Notes: generated from the letters alone by a model not told the origin. DNA of 10,289 bases from Actinomycetes bacterium (GCA_023436925.1 JAEZHJ010000067.1:1-10289), one strand, 5' to 3'; positions 1 through 5,499 are shown, counted from the stretch's first letter. Numbers and translations: made by a program.

Positions 1-155
1 TCGTTGCCGTACGCGGCTGCGGTATCGATCAGCCGGTAGCCGGTCTCGAGCGCTGTCGCCACCGACCGCTCGCATTCGGCCGGGTCGGGCACCTGGAAGA
101 CCCCGAACCCGAGCAGAGGCATTTGGATGTCGTTGTTGAGGGTGACGATCTGCAT
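1..155 (-). CDS. Aldo/keto reductase, N-terminal fragment (runs off left edge)
   Basis: Only the first 51 complete codons are in the window; the gene continues beyond base 1. The protein begins MQIVTLNNDIQMPLLGFGVF and reaches LIDTAAAYGNE, which is the classic opening of the aldo/keto reductase fold: a short beta hairpin, the P-x-LGFGVF strand, and the catalytic Asp44 and Tyr49 in the D-T-A-x-x-Y-G-N pattern. By family knowledge these are cytosolic NADPH-dependent carbonyl reductases; the opening looks most like the 2,5-diketo-D-gluconate reductase-type (AKR5) branch, but the substrate cannot be read from this fragment. The ATG at 155 is chosen because a strong GGAGG (plus positions 161-165) lies 5 nt upstream. 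The in-frame ATG at 167 would overlap that ribosome site and add four residues. The gene is separated from the upstream hypothetical gene by 127 nt containing a hairpin and a possible promoter. Confidence 0.88.
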   Translation of the reverse strand, partial: MQIVTLNNDIQMPLLGFGVFQVPDPAECERSVATALETGYRLIDTAAAYGN

Positions 156-160
156 GGCTT

Positions 161-165
161 CCTCC
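161..165 (-). promoter_or_regulatory. Ribosome binding site of the aldo/keto reductase
   Basis: GGAGG on the minus strand, 5 nt before the ATG at 155. It decides the start codon: the competing in-frame ATG at 165-167 overlaps this site and has no good purine stretch of its own. Confidence 0.6.
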
Positions 166-182
166 ATGGTGCGATCGTCTCG

Positions 183-211
183 ACGCTACGCCCGGGACGG
201 GGGAGAGGGAA
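183..211 (-). promoter_or_regulatory. Possible promoter for the aldo/keto reductase
   Basis: On the minus strand TTCCCT (plus 206-211) and TAGCGT (plus 183-188) are separated by 17 nt. They would place transcription start near 176, giving a leader of about 20 nt that carries the GGAGG. The -35 is a weak match and the -10 fits only the TAnnnT core, so this is a by-eye candidate. Confidence 0.25.
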
Positions 212-234
212 GGGCTCCAAACACCCACCTGCGA

Positions 235-256
235 GGCCCGCATAGCCGACCGGGCC
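235..256 (-). terminator. Hairpin after the hypothetical gene, possible terminator
   Basis: GGCCCG (235-240) and CGGGCC (251-256) form a perfect 6-bp all-G/C stem with a 10-nt loop, 26 nt past the stop codon of the 178-residue hypothetical gene and upstream of the aldo/keto reductase start. There is no convincing U tract (the following minus-strand bases include only GTGTTTGG). If it terminates, it would be of the tail-less kind often proposed for high-GC actinobacteria. Confidence 0.35.
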
Positions 257-282
257 GTGCGACGCGGGGTGTCTGGTGCACC

Positions 283-819
283 TCAGTTGGTGGGCGCGAC
301 CCTGGCCGAGATCTGCAAGTAGGTGCGACCTTCCGTGATGTCCAGTTCGAGGTCTCCGCCTAGAGCATCACGGGTGGTCCGGCAGGGGCCCAAGTCCTCC
401 GGATTCAGCGCTTCGAATTCGATCTCGATGTCGCCGAGCTTCTCGTGCTGGGGCGCCTTCGCTGGAATGGGACCTGGTTCGCCGCGCGTCCCGGTGCCGT
501 CGTCGCCGGATGTCCCGAGAACACCAACCGTCGCCACCGACTCGACGACCCGCGCATAGCGCGAGGACCAGTCAGGGAAGACGTTCAGGGCCTGGTCGCA
601 GCGCAGCACCTTGGTGGTGTAGTGCCAGCGCCGTCCCGACTGGTCCAGTTCGGCCTCCTGCTCGTCCGTCCAGGTCACCCCGAACTCGGCCGCGAGCCGG
701 TCGGCAAGCGACTGCAGCATCGGGTCGTATCGTGCCCGAGCGGTCGACAGATCCGGCGCGGAGCGCCGCAGCGACCCGAGCACCTCACCGACCAGCCGGA
801 CCTTGTCGGACAGCCTCAT
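283..819 (-). CDS. Hypothetical protein, 178 residues, no recognised family
   Basis: I do not recognise this protein. From the ATG at 819 it begins MRLSDKVRLVGEVLGSLRRS. It has a helical, charged N-terminal half with a tryptophan-containing stretch (WTDEQEAELDQSGRRWHYTT), then a Gly/Pro/Thr-rich linker of about 20 residues (around residues 103-123), and a C-terminal segment of alternating hydrophobic and acidic residues that looks like beta strands (DIEIEF, LELDI, YLQISARV). No signal peptide, membrane helix or catalytic motif is visible, so a cytosolic two-part protein is the simplest reading. A frame extension to an ATG at 870 would add 17 residues of poor character; the start at 819 opens directly on a well-formed amphipathic helix. 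The Shine-Dalgarno sequence is weak at 819, and a -10-like GATCAT lies exactly 6 nt before it. The coding assignment rests on the intact frame with actinobacterial codon use and normal amino-acid composition. Confidence 0.7.
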   Translation of the reverse strand: MRLSDKVRLVGEVLGSLRRSAPDLSTARARYDPMLQSLADRLAAEFGVTWTDEQEAELDQSGRRWHYTTKVLRCDQALNVFPDWSSRYARVVESVATVGVLGTSGDDGTGTRGEPGPIPAKAPQHEKLGDIEIEFEALNPEDLGPCRTTRDALGGDLELDITEGRTYLQISARVAPTN

Positions 820-1060
820 GCCAGGATGATCCCACCCGCTCCGCGGCTTCAAAAGGGATGCGGCGGCCATGCCACCATGGCGGTCGGCGGTGGACCCGAG
901 GAACGCGCGGCATTCCTGCGTGGATGATCCGCGCGGGCGTGCGTTCCCACGACGGCAGGAAGGCCGCGGTCAGCGCGCGATGCTTGGGCCGCGCGACCCC
1001 GCTGCCACACCTCAGCTGCCGCTCTGTGGAACGGGGTCGGTCGAGGCGGGCGGTCTGGCG
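820..1060. other. 241-nt non-coding gap between DUF2871 gene and hypothetical gene
   Basis: No credible gene. The gap holds an imperfect inverted repeat: GGAACGC at 900-906 pairs with GCGTTCC at 941-947, and GCGG at 907-910 pairs with CCGC at 929-932, with a bulge of 8 nt on one side. A second hairpin pairs CGCGCG on either side of ATGCTTGGGC at about 973-995. On the minus strand, TTGAAG (plus 847-852) and GATCAT (plus 826-831) with a 15-nt spacer could form a promoter for the downstream hypothetical gene. Without a U run either hairpin is only a possible terminator for the DUF2871 gene. Confidence 0.4.
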
Positions 1061-1501
1061 TCAGGCTGCTTCGTGCACCGTCTCGTCGACATGCTCGTGG
1101 CGCAATGCTGCGCCCAGGATGAGGAAGAGCAGGACGAAGCCGACGGTGACCAGGATGTGGCCGAGGCCGGCCACGCCGGCGATCGCCGGGGAGGACGCCT
1201 GACCGAGGACGGTGAGCATGCCGTGCACGGTCATCATGGCCGCGGTGAGGACGACTCCCGCGTTGTAGACCCAGAAGAACCAGCCGAAGCGGCGGTCCTT
1301 GGACAACCCCATCGTCTTGTCCAGGGCGAGGACGATCAGCATGACCAGCATGCCGAGGGCGAGCAGGTGGGTGTGGACCCCGGCGAGCTGGGTCACCGAA
1401 CCCTCCGGGAACCCGTTCAGCTTCGTGAACTCCCGGTAGAACAGACCACCGGCCAGTCCGGCGGCCATGTACGCGGTGGCGGCGAGGAACAACTTACGCA
1501 T
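1061..1501 (-). CDS. DUF2871 family four-helix membrane protein
   Basis: This 146-residue integral membrane protein has four predicted helices at about residues 4-24, 40-60, 73-93 and 110-132. It carries the family signature of DUF2871: G-L-F-Y-R-E-F-T-K-L-N after helix 1, then V-H-T-H-L-L-A-L-G-M opening helix 2. Histidines lie in or at the edges of helices 2, 3 and 4 (His43, His45, His93, His115), and the C terminus is histidine-rich (RHEHVDETVHEAA). Intramembrane histidines make haem or metal binding conceivable, but no function is established to my knowledge. The start at 1501 is supported by GAAGG 5 nt upstream (plus 1507-1511) and by the family's usual M-R/K-K-L opening; the longer frame to 1627 would run through the divergent regulator's promoter region. 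It is divergent from the TetR-type gene, which probably controls it. Confidence 0.85.
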   Translation of the reverse strand: MRKLFLAATAYMAAGLAGGLFYREFTKLNGFPEGSVTQLAGVHTHLLALGMLVMLIVLALDKTMGLSKDRRFGWFFWVYNAGVVLTAAMMTVHGMLTVLGQASSPAIAGVAGLGHILVTVGFVLLFLILGAALRHEHVDETVHEAA

Positions 1502-1581
1502 GAGCACCTTCGATTCAGCCGTGGGTGAGCCGAGTGCGCCGCCCCGGCCCCGTTCCTGGTGAGGGAACACCTCAAGCTTAC

Positions 1582-1594
1582 CGACACCGTGTCG
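1582..1594. promoter_or_regulatory. 13-bp palindrome between divergent genes, candidate TetR operator
   Basis: CGACAC-C-GTGTCG is a perfect palindrome with 6-bp arms around one central base. It lies 26 nt before the TetR-type start codon and 80 nt before the DUF2871 start, in the 119-nt divergent gap. TetR-family repressors commonly bind such a site in front of their own gene and a divergent partner. That this regulator binds here is an inference from position and symmetry. Confidence 0.5.
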
Positions 1595-1608
1595 AAAACG
1601 GAGGGCTG

Positions 1609-1614
1609 CATACT
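1609..1614 (+). promoter_or_regulatory. Possible -10 element giving a leaderless TetR mRNA
   Basis: CATACT ends 6 nt before the GTG at 1621, which would place transcription start on or next to the start codon. No clear -35 is seen at the matching distance. A GGAGGG at 1600-1605 is the only ribosome-site candidate, and at 15 nt from the GTG it is too far to work well, which is why a leaderless transcript is considered. Confidence 0.25.
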
Positions 1615-1620
1615 GACTGT

Positions 1621-2205
1621 GTGCCACGCATCTCCGCCGCCACCATCGCAGAGCACCGGGTCGCCCAGCAGCGTGCCCTGCTGCAGGCAGCAGCCGACCT
1701 CGTCATCTCCGGCGGACCGGCGGCTGTGACGCCCACCTCGGTGGCCGAGCGAGCCGGCATCGCCCGCACCAGCGTCTATGACTACTTCCCCTCGCGGGAG
1801 GACCTGCTGGTCGCGCTCGCACTGCGCGCCTTCGAGGACTGGCGCCGTGACCTCGCCGCAGACCTCGAAGGCGTGGAACCCGGGCTACCCCAGTTGCGCC
1901 GCTTCATCGACGCCACGATGGAGATGGCCGCGGACGGACGCCACGTGCTGGCGACCGCACTTCGCGGCGTCGCGCTCAGCCCGGAGAGCGCCGAGAAACT
2001 GAGCGCGCTGCACGACCCGCTGCAGGGGCCACTGGTTCCGATCCTGACCGCCGCCGGCTTCGACGACCCGGAGGGCATCGCCCCCTACGTCCAGGCCCTC
2101 ATCGCCACGGGAGTGGTCGGCGTCACCCAGGGGAGGCCGGCCAGCGAGGCTGCCGAGCGCATCCATCAGCTGATCGTGCACGGCGCACCGCGTGGCGCGA
2201 GCTGA
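1621..2205 (+). CDS. TetR/AcrR-family transcriptional regulator
   Basis: This 194-residue protein has the TetR-type DNA-binding domain at residues 16-63: helix 1 (QQRALLQAAADLVISGG), then the helix-turn-helix TSVAERAGIARTSVYDYF followed by the usual S-R-E-D-L-L. The remaining roughly 130 residues are the variable helical ligand-binding and dimer domain, whose ligand cannot be inferred. The GTG start at 1621 is preferred because it puts the helix-turn-helix at the usual distance from the N terminus; the frame is open upstream to 1525, but that extension is unlike a TetR N terminus and would cover the palindrome at 1582-1594. It is the only plus-strand gene in the window, transcribed away from the DUF2871 membrane protein. 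The expected role is repression of itself and that neighbour until a small molecule binds. The gene converges on the DUF1697 gene after 109 nt. Confidence 0.87.
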   Translation: MPRISAATIAEHRVAQQRALLQAAADLVISGGPAAVTPTSVAERAGIARTSVYDYFPSREDLLVALALRAFEDWRRDLAADLEGVEPGLPQLRRFIDATMEMAADGRHVLATALRGVALSPESAEKLSALHDPLQGPLVPILTAAGFDDPEGIAPYVQALIATGVVGVTQGRPASEAAERIHQLIVHGAPRGAS

Positions 2206-2314
2206 GGTGCCGGCGGTACGGCCGTTCCCCACGGATCCCCAGCGATCAGCCTCCGGCGCGACGGACGTCGCCCTCACATGAGTGTCCAGGCGGTGCGATC
2301 AGCCGCGGCACTGC
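2206..2314. other. Convergent intergenic region with short repeats
   Basis: This 109-nt gap separates two converging genes. It contains a 14-bp palindrome, GCGACG-GA-CGTCGC (2258-2271), that could fold as a short hairpin, and a 10-bp direct repeat GCGATCAGCC at 2242-2251 and 2295-2304. A shared terminator would be expected here, but no hairpin with a U tract is visible on either strand. Confidence 0.35.
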
Positions 2315-2848
2315 TCAGGCGGTGCCAAGCGCGCTGAGCCGGTGGGCGAGGCGCATCATGGTCGGCACCCCGCGGCAGGTCACGGGCACCCCGACCAACC
2401 CGGTCAGGACGGGGCCGGCCGAGATCCCCGACCCTGCGGTGGTGGTGACGGCGTGCTGCTCGTCCAGTGCGACGATCGTGAGTGCCCCGGTCCGCACCCG
2501 CTCGACGTGCGGCAGGTCGAGCGGGGGGAGCGTGGGGTTGTCGTACAAGGCCACTTCGGCGGCCGGCAGGTCGGGGTCCAGCCGCGCGGCCAGCTCCACC
2601 AGCCAGTCCGCGGGGCGCACCACGACCAGGTCGTCGTAGCCGGTCAGGCCGGTCAGCAGCCGCACCACCCCGGCGGCGATCCGCCGGGGGTGCGGGCCGT
2701 CGAAGATGACCGTCCCGTTGGTCTGGAAGTTCACCACCCGGGTCGCGCCGGCCGCGGTGAACGCCTCCACCAGGTCGGACGACCGGGGCGAGCGCGAGCG
2801 CGCCTGGCCCAGGTTCATGTTCCGGAAGAACGCGACCTGGCTCGGCAT
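2315..2848 (-). CDS. DUF1697 family protein
   Basis: This 177-residue cytosolic protein matches the DUF1697 layout. It opens with a strand and a variant of the L-R-G-I-N-V-G motif (here FFRNMNLG, residues 7-14), continues with a helix and a variant of the N-S-G-N-V-V-F motif (here FQTNGTVIFDG), and ends with a variant of the R-N-W-x-T-x-x-K-L tail motif (here CRGVPTMMRLAHRL). All three signatures are recognisable but altered, so it belongs to a divergent branch. The family has no settled biochemical role that I know of. The start at 2848 has AGGA 7 nt upstream. A GTG at 2866 would add six residues in front of a complete domain. It lies 40 nt downstream of the MFS exporter on the same strand and may be co-transcribed; a weak G/C hairpin (2866-2884) sits in the gap. 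An acetyltransferase or regulator assignment is not supported. Confidence 0.8.
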   Translation of the reverse strand: MPSQVAFFRNMNLGQARSRSPRSSDLVEAFTAAGATRVVNFQTNGTVIFDGPHPRRIAAGVVRLLTGLTGYDDLVVVRPADWLVELAARLDPDLPAAEVALYDNPTLPPLDLPHVERVRTGALTIVALDEQHAVTTTAGSGISAGPVLTGLVGVPVTCRGVPTMMRLAHRLSALGTA

Positions 2849-2888
2849 TCGTCGATCCTGCCACACCGGGCCGGAACGACCCGGCTGC

Positions 2889-5420
2889 TCAGGCCTCCGC
2901 GTCGTCCGTGGTGACTGTCGCCTCAGCGGGACGCTTTCGCCGCGGGTAGATCAGCAGCAGCAGGGCACCCAGCACACCGGTCGCCAGCGTCGAGAAGTAG
3001 ATGCTGCGGAAACCGATGTTGAGGGTCTGGGAGAACGTGCGCTCCAGGGTGGGCGCGAGCTCGTCGATCTCGGAGAGGTACGTCGCCTCCGCCTGCGAGA
3101 ACGTGCCGGGGACCGCGTCGCGCAGCACAACCAGCTTGTCCTGGGTGTCGGCGAGTTCCTTGAGCGCGTCCTGCATCCCCGCCTGCGCCTCGCGCAGGTC
3201 CTTGCGGGCGTCGATGGCGTCGTCCAGCTTGTCTTCGATCTTGGCCCGTTCGCGGCGCAGCTCCGACAGCTTCCTGACCGTGGTCGCCCGCTGCTGGACC
3301 AGCTCGGCCCGCTGCGCCCGCACCTGGGACCGCTTGCTCTTCAGGGCCTCACGCTGCTCGGCCAGCTCGGCGCGCTGCGCCTTGGTCTGGTCGAGCTTGG
3401 TCTGCAGCTCCTCGATCTGGGCGTTCATCGCGGTCACCTGTGGCGGCTCGGGCGTCCCCGGTGGCAGGTGGGAGAGGATCTCGTCGCGCGCGGCGGTGAG
3501 CTGGGAGAGTCCCTCGCTCTGTCCGGCGATCGCCTGGTCGAGCCCGGCCAGGCCGGCCTTCATCTTGTCGATGCCGGTCGTCATGCCGTTGATGGCCTTC
3601 TTCGTGCCGGCCAGGCCCTTGTCCATCCCGGCGATCGCCTTGGTCATGCCGGTGATCCCGGACGTCATGCCGTCCTTGGCCTCACGCATCCCGTTGATGC
3701 CCTTGGTGAGGCCCTTGGCGGCCTTGGCGACCTTCTTCTCGCTCTTCTCGAGCTCCTTCGTGGCGTCCTCCAGCGAGGAGATCCCGGTGTTGACGCCGTC
3801 ATTGATGTCGGCGATCACGGACGGGGTCTGCTCGTCGAACATCCGCCCGGCGACGATCTTGGTCCGCTCGGTGATCGTGGTCACGTCAGCGGTCTTGAGC
3901 AATTCGACCAGGTCGTCGGGCAGGTCGCCGCCGCCGTTGACGTCGATGTCGACCGTCGTCATCGAGTCGAGGTCGGGGAGGTCGACATCCTTCAGCTTCT
4001 TGCCGATCTCCTTGTCCTGCTTGAGGGTGTCGAACTCGGTCTGCAGCTCAGCGGCGTACGGCAGCGCCGGCGCGGAGACCGTCGTCGGCAACTCCTCGAT
4101 CAGCGCGTCCTGCACCTGGGTGCCGGCCTGGGCGAGGAAGCCGACCAGGAAGGCCGGCGCCAGGGTGGTGCCGATCGCCCGGACCAGCGACAGCGTCGCC
4201 AGCGCGGAGTTGGACTCCTCGGGTGGCGTCCGGTCCAGCATCATGTAGTTCAGCGGTGAGCCGATCGTGAAGCCGAGGCCCAGGCCGAGCAGCGCCAGGG
4301 TGGTGATGACGCTCGGCCAGGAGGGCGACGGGATCGCCCACCAGATGCCGACGGCGGCGGCGATCGCGGTGGCGACGAAGCCGGTGCCGAGCACCACGCC
4401 CGGGCCGTACTTGTCGGTCAGCCGACCCGACAGGGGAGCGCCGATGCCGGAGGCGAGGCCCAGGATGATGACGAAGTAGCCGCCCTTGCCGGTGGCGACC
4501 CCCAGGGCGTTCTCGGCGAACTGCGGGACGAAGACCACGCCCATCAGCACAACGCCGGACAGGAAGGACAGCACCAGCGTGGTCGCGATCGCGAAGTCGC
4601 TGAAGTAGCGCAGGTTGAGCACCGGGTCGGCGGCCCGCTTCTCCGCCAGGACGAACAGCGGCAGCAGCACCACGAAGCCCAGCAGGAACGGGTAGACGTC
4701 GGTCGACTGCAGGCTGTTGGCCAGGTCGAAGTAGTCGAGGTTCTTCAGCCCGTACAGCAGCGAGACGATCATGCCGACCAGCAGCGTGGTGCCCAGCAGG
4801 TCGATCTTGGCGGTCTGCTCCAGCCGATGGTTGGGCAGGAAGATGATGCCGGCGACCACGATCGCGATGCTGATCGGGACATTGATGTAGAAGATGAACT
4901 GCCAGTTGTGCTGGCCGGCGATGTCGAGGATGAGCGAGCCGGCGCTGGAGCCGAACACGTTCGCCACGCCGTAGACGCCACCCACCAGACCGAGCGCCAT
5001 GCCGCGCCGCTCCGGCGGCACGGACGTCCCGAACTCTGCGGTGGCGACCGGCAGGATCCCGCCGCCGCCGATCGCCTGGATGGCGCGGGCGACGATCAGC
5101 AGCTCGAAGCTGCCGACGTCCTGGCTCAGCCCGCACAGCAGCGACCCCACGCCGAACAGCGTGATGCTGGCCAGGTAGATCGGCTTGCGGCCCAGCCGGT
5201 CGGCGAGCTTGCCCATCACCGGGATCGCGGCGGCGTAGGCGAGGGTGTAGATGGTGATCATCCAGATGCCGGTCGACTCGTCGACGCCGAGGTCGTTCTG
5301 GATGATCGTGCGCGCCGGAGTGACGATTCCCGTGTCGATGGCACCCATGAAGATGCCGAGCAGGTAGACCGTCAGCAGCACCCACAGGGGGGTGCTCTTC
5401 TTGAGGGAGGCGCCGGTCAT
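2889..5420 (-). CDS. DHA2-type MFS exporter with giant extracytoplasmic coiled-coil insert
   Basis: This 843-residue protein begins as a drug:H+ antiporter of the 14-helix DHA2 (EmrB/QacA-like) type. Helices lie at roughly 13-32, 52-70, 80-98, 105-125, 140-160, 172-195, 207-225, 243-259, 276-299, 312-331, 341-362, 370-390, 410-430 and 806-826. Family marks are Asp29 in helix 1, motif A (GKLADRLGRKP, 70-80), the motif B arginine Arg112 (RAIQAIGGGG) and YINVPI at 178-183. Motif C is degenerate: the usual Gly-Pro pair reads as VFGSSAGS. Typical members have a short loop between helices 13 and 14; here it spans about 375 residues (431-805). By the positive-inside layout it faces outside, and it contains ten Gly/Met-rich heptads (570-639) and a charged coiled coil (664-769). 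The last helix ends in IYPRRKRP with a short acidic tail. The expected role is proton-driven export of an unknown amphipathic compound. The start at 5420 lacks a strong ribosome site (weak GGTG). No regulator gene is adjacent. Confidence 0.9.
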   Translation of the reverse strand: MTGASLKKSTPLWVLLTVYLLGIFMGAIDTGIVTPARTIIQNDLGVDESTGIWMITIYTLAYAAAIPVMGKLADRLGRKPIYLASITLFGVGSLLCGLSQDVGSFELLIVARAIQAIGGGGILPVATAEFGTSVPPERRGMALGLVGGVYGVANVFGSSAGSLILDIAGQHNWQFIFYINVPISIAIVVAGIIFLPNHRLEQTAKIDLLGTTLLVGMIVSLLYGLKNLDYFDLANSLQSTDVYPFLLGFVVLLPLFVLAEKRAADPVLNLRYFSDFAIATTLVLSFLSGVVLMGVVFVPQFAENALGVATGKGGYFVIILGLASGIGAPLSGRLTDKYGPGVVLGTGFVATAIAAAVGIWWAIPSPSWPSVITTLALLGLGLGFTIGSPLNYMMLDRTPPEESNSALATLSLVRAIGTTLAPAFLVGFLAQAGTQVQDALIEELPTTVSAPALPYAAELQTEFDTLKQDKEIGKKLKDVDLPDLDSMTTVDIDVNGGGDLPDDLVELLKTADVTTITERTKIVAGRMFDEQTPSVIADINDGVNTGISSLEDATKELEKSEKKVAKAAKGLTKGINGMREAKDGMTSGITGMTKAIAGMDKGLAGTKKAINGMTTGIDKMKAGLAGLDQAIAGQSEGLSQLTAARDEILSHLPPGTPEPPQVTAMNAQIEELQTKLDQTKAQRAELAEQREALKSKRSQVRAQRAELVQQRATTVRKLSELRRERAKIEDKLDDAIDARKDLREAQAGMQDALKELADTQDKLVVLRDAVPGTFSQAEATYLSEIDELAPTLERTFSQTLNIGFRSIYFSTLATGVLGALLLLIYPRRKRPAEATVTTDDAEA
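3114..3431 (-). other. Charged coiled coil in the exporter insert (residues 664-769)
   Basis: About 106 residues without proline or glycine breaks until the end, rich in Glu, Lys, Arg, Gln and Ala, with leucine/valine at heptad spacing. The hexapeptide AQRAEL occurs at 681-686 and again at 702-707, exactly 21 residues (three heptads) apart. A helix of this length would be about 15 nm long, or could fold back on the preceding Gly/Met heptads across the HLPPGTPEPP turn at 651-660 to form a hairpin. Confidence 0.7.
3504..3713 (-). repeat. Ten tandem Gly/Met heptads encoded in the exporter insert (residues 570-639)
   Basis: Ten consecutive seven-residue units: GLTKGIN, GMREAKD, GMTSGIT, GMTKAIA, GMDKGLA, GTKKAIN, GMTTGID, KMKAGLA, GLDQAIA, GQSEGLS. 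Position 1 is nearly always Gly, position 2 Met or Leu, position 5 Gly or Ala, and position 6 Ile or Leu. Hydrophobic spacing alternates 4 and 3, as in a coiled coil with small residues beside the core. The unit also fits the x-x-x-Leu-x-x-Gly heptad pattern known from YhgE/Pip-type membrane proteins. Confidence 0.8.
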
Positions 5421-5438
5421 CGGGCACCGTGGATCGTT

Positions 5439-5468
5439 AGCATCACGCTAATGATAGCGTCGACTCAA
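5439..5468 (-). promoter_or_regulatory. Candidate promoter and operator of the MFS exporter
   Basis: On the minus strand TTGAGT (plus 5463-5468) and GATGCT (plus 5439-5444) are 18 nt apart. The spacer contains a perfect palindrome, ACGCTA-ATGA-TAGCGT (5445-5460), and a further inverted half-site makes TTAGC-ATCAC-GCTAA at 5437-5451. A repressor bound there would sit between the -35 and -10. Transcription would begin near 5432, leaving a leader of about 12 nt. The palindrome is read directly; its use as an operator is an inference. Confidence 0.45.
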
Positions 5469-5472
5469 GACG

Positions 5473-5494
5473 GCCTATTCCTGAGAAATCCGGC
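5473..5494 (-). terminator. Possible terminator after the NUDIX fusion gene
   Basis: Five nucleotides past the TAG of the NUDIX gene the minus strand can fold ATTTC-TCA-GGAAT (one G-U pair), extended by GCC/GGC across small internal mismatches. It is preceded by an A run but lacks a clear U run after it, so termination of the glg block here is plausible but weakly supported. The TTTT at 5495-5498 would fit only plus-strand transcription, where no gene is present. Confidence 0.25.
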
Positions 5495-5499
5495 TTTTC

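Noticed and set aside
183..191. The short match TAGCGTCGA shared between the aldo/keto reductase promoter region (minus strand) and the exporter upstream region (plus strand, 5455-5463)
   Set aside because: Nine bases in GC-rich DNA can match by chance, and the palindromic partner half-site is absent near the reductase.
510..1202. Long plus-strand frames across the hypothetical gene and the gap at 820-1060
   Set aside because: Composition is Arg/Pro/Ser-rich without structure, and they are antisense to better minus-strand frames. I found no ribosome site that supports them.
2242..2304. Direct repeat GCGATCAGCC at 2242-2251 and 2295-2304 as an attachment site or mobile-element scar
   Set aside because: The repeat is only 10 bp, encloses no gene, and no integrase or transposase is nearby.
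2706..4259. A 517-codon plus-strand frame rich in Leu-Gly repeats, antisense to the exporter
   Set aside because: Its apparent repeats are the reverse reading of the exporter's heptads; it has no ribosome site and no recognisable fold.
4048..5427. A 459-codon minus-strand frame overlapping the exporter's N-terminal half
   Set aside because: It is a +1 shadow rich in Arg, His and Asp with no membrane helices, while the overlapping frame encodes a clear transporter.
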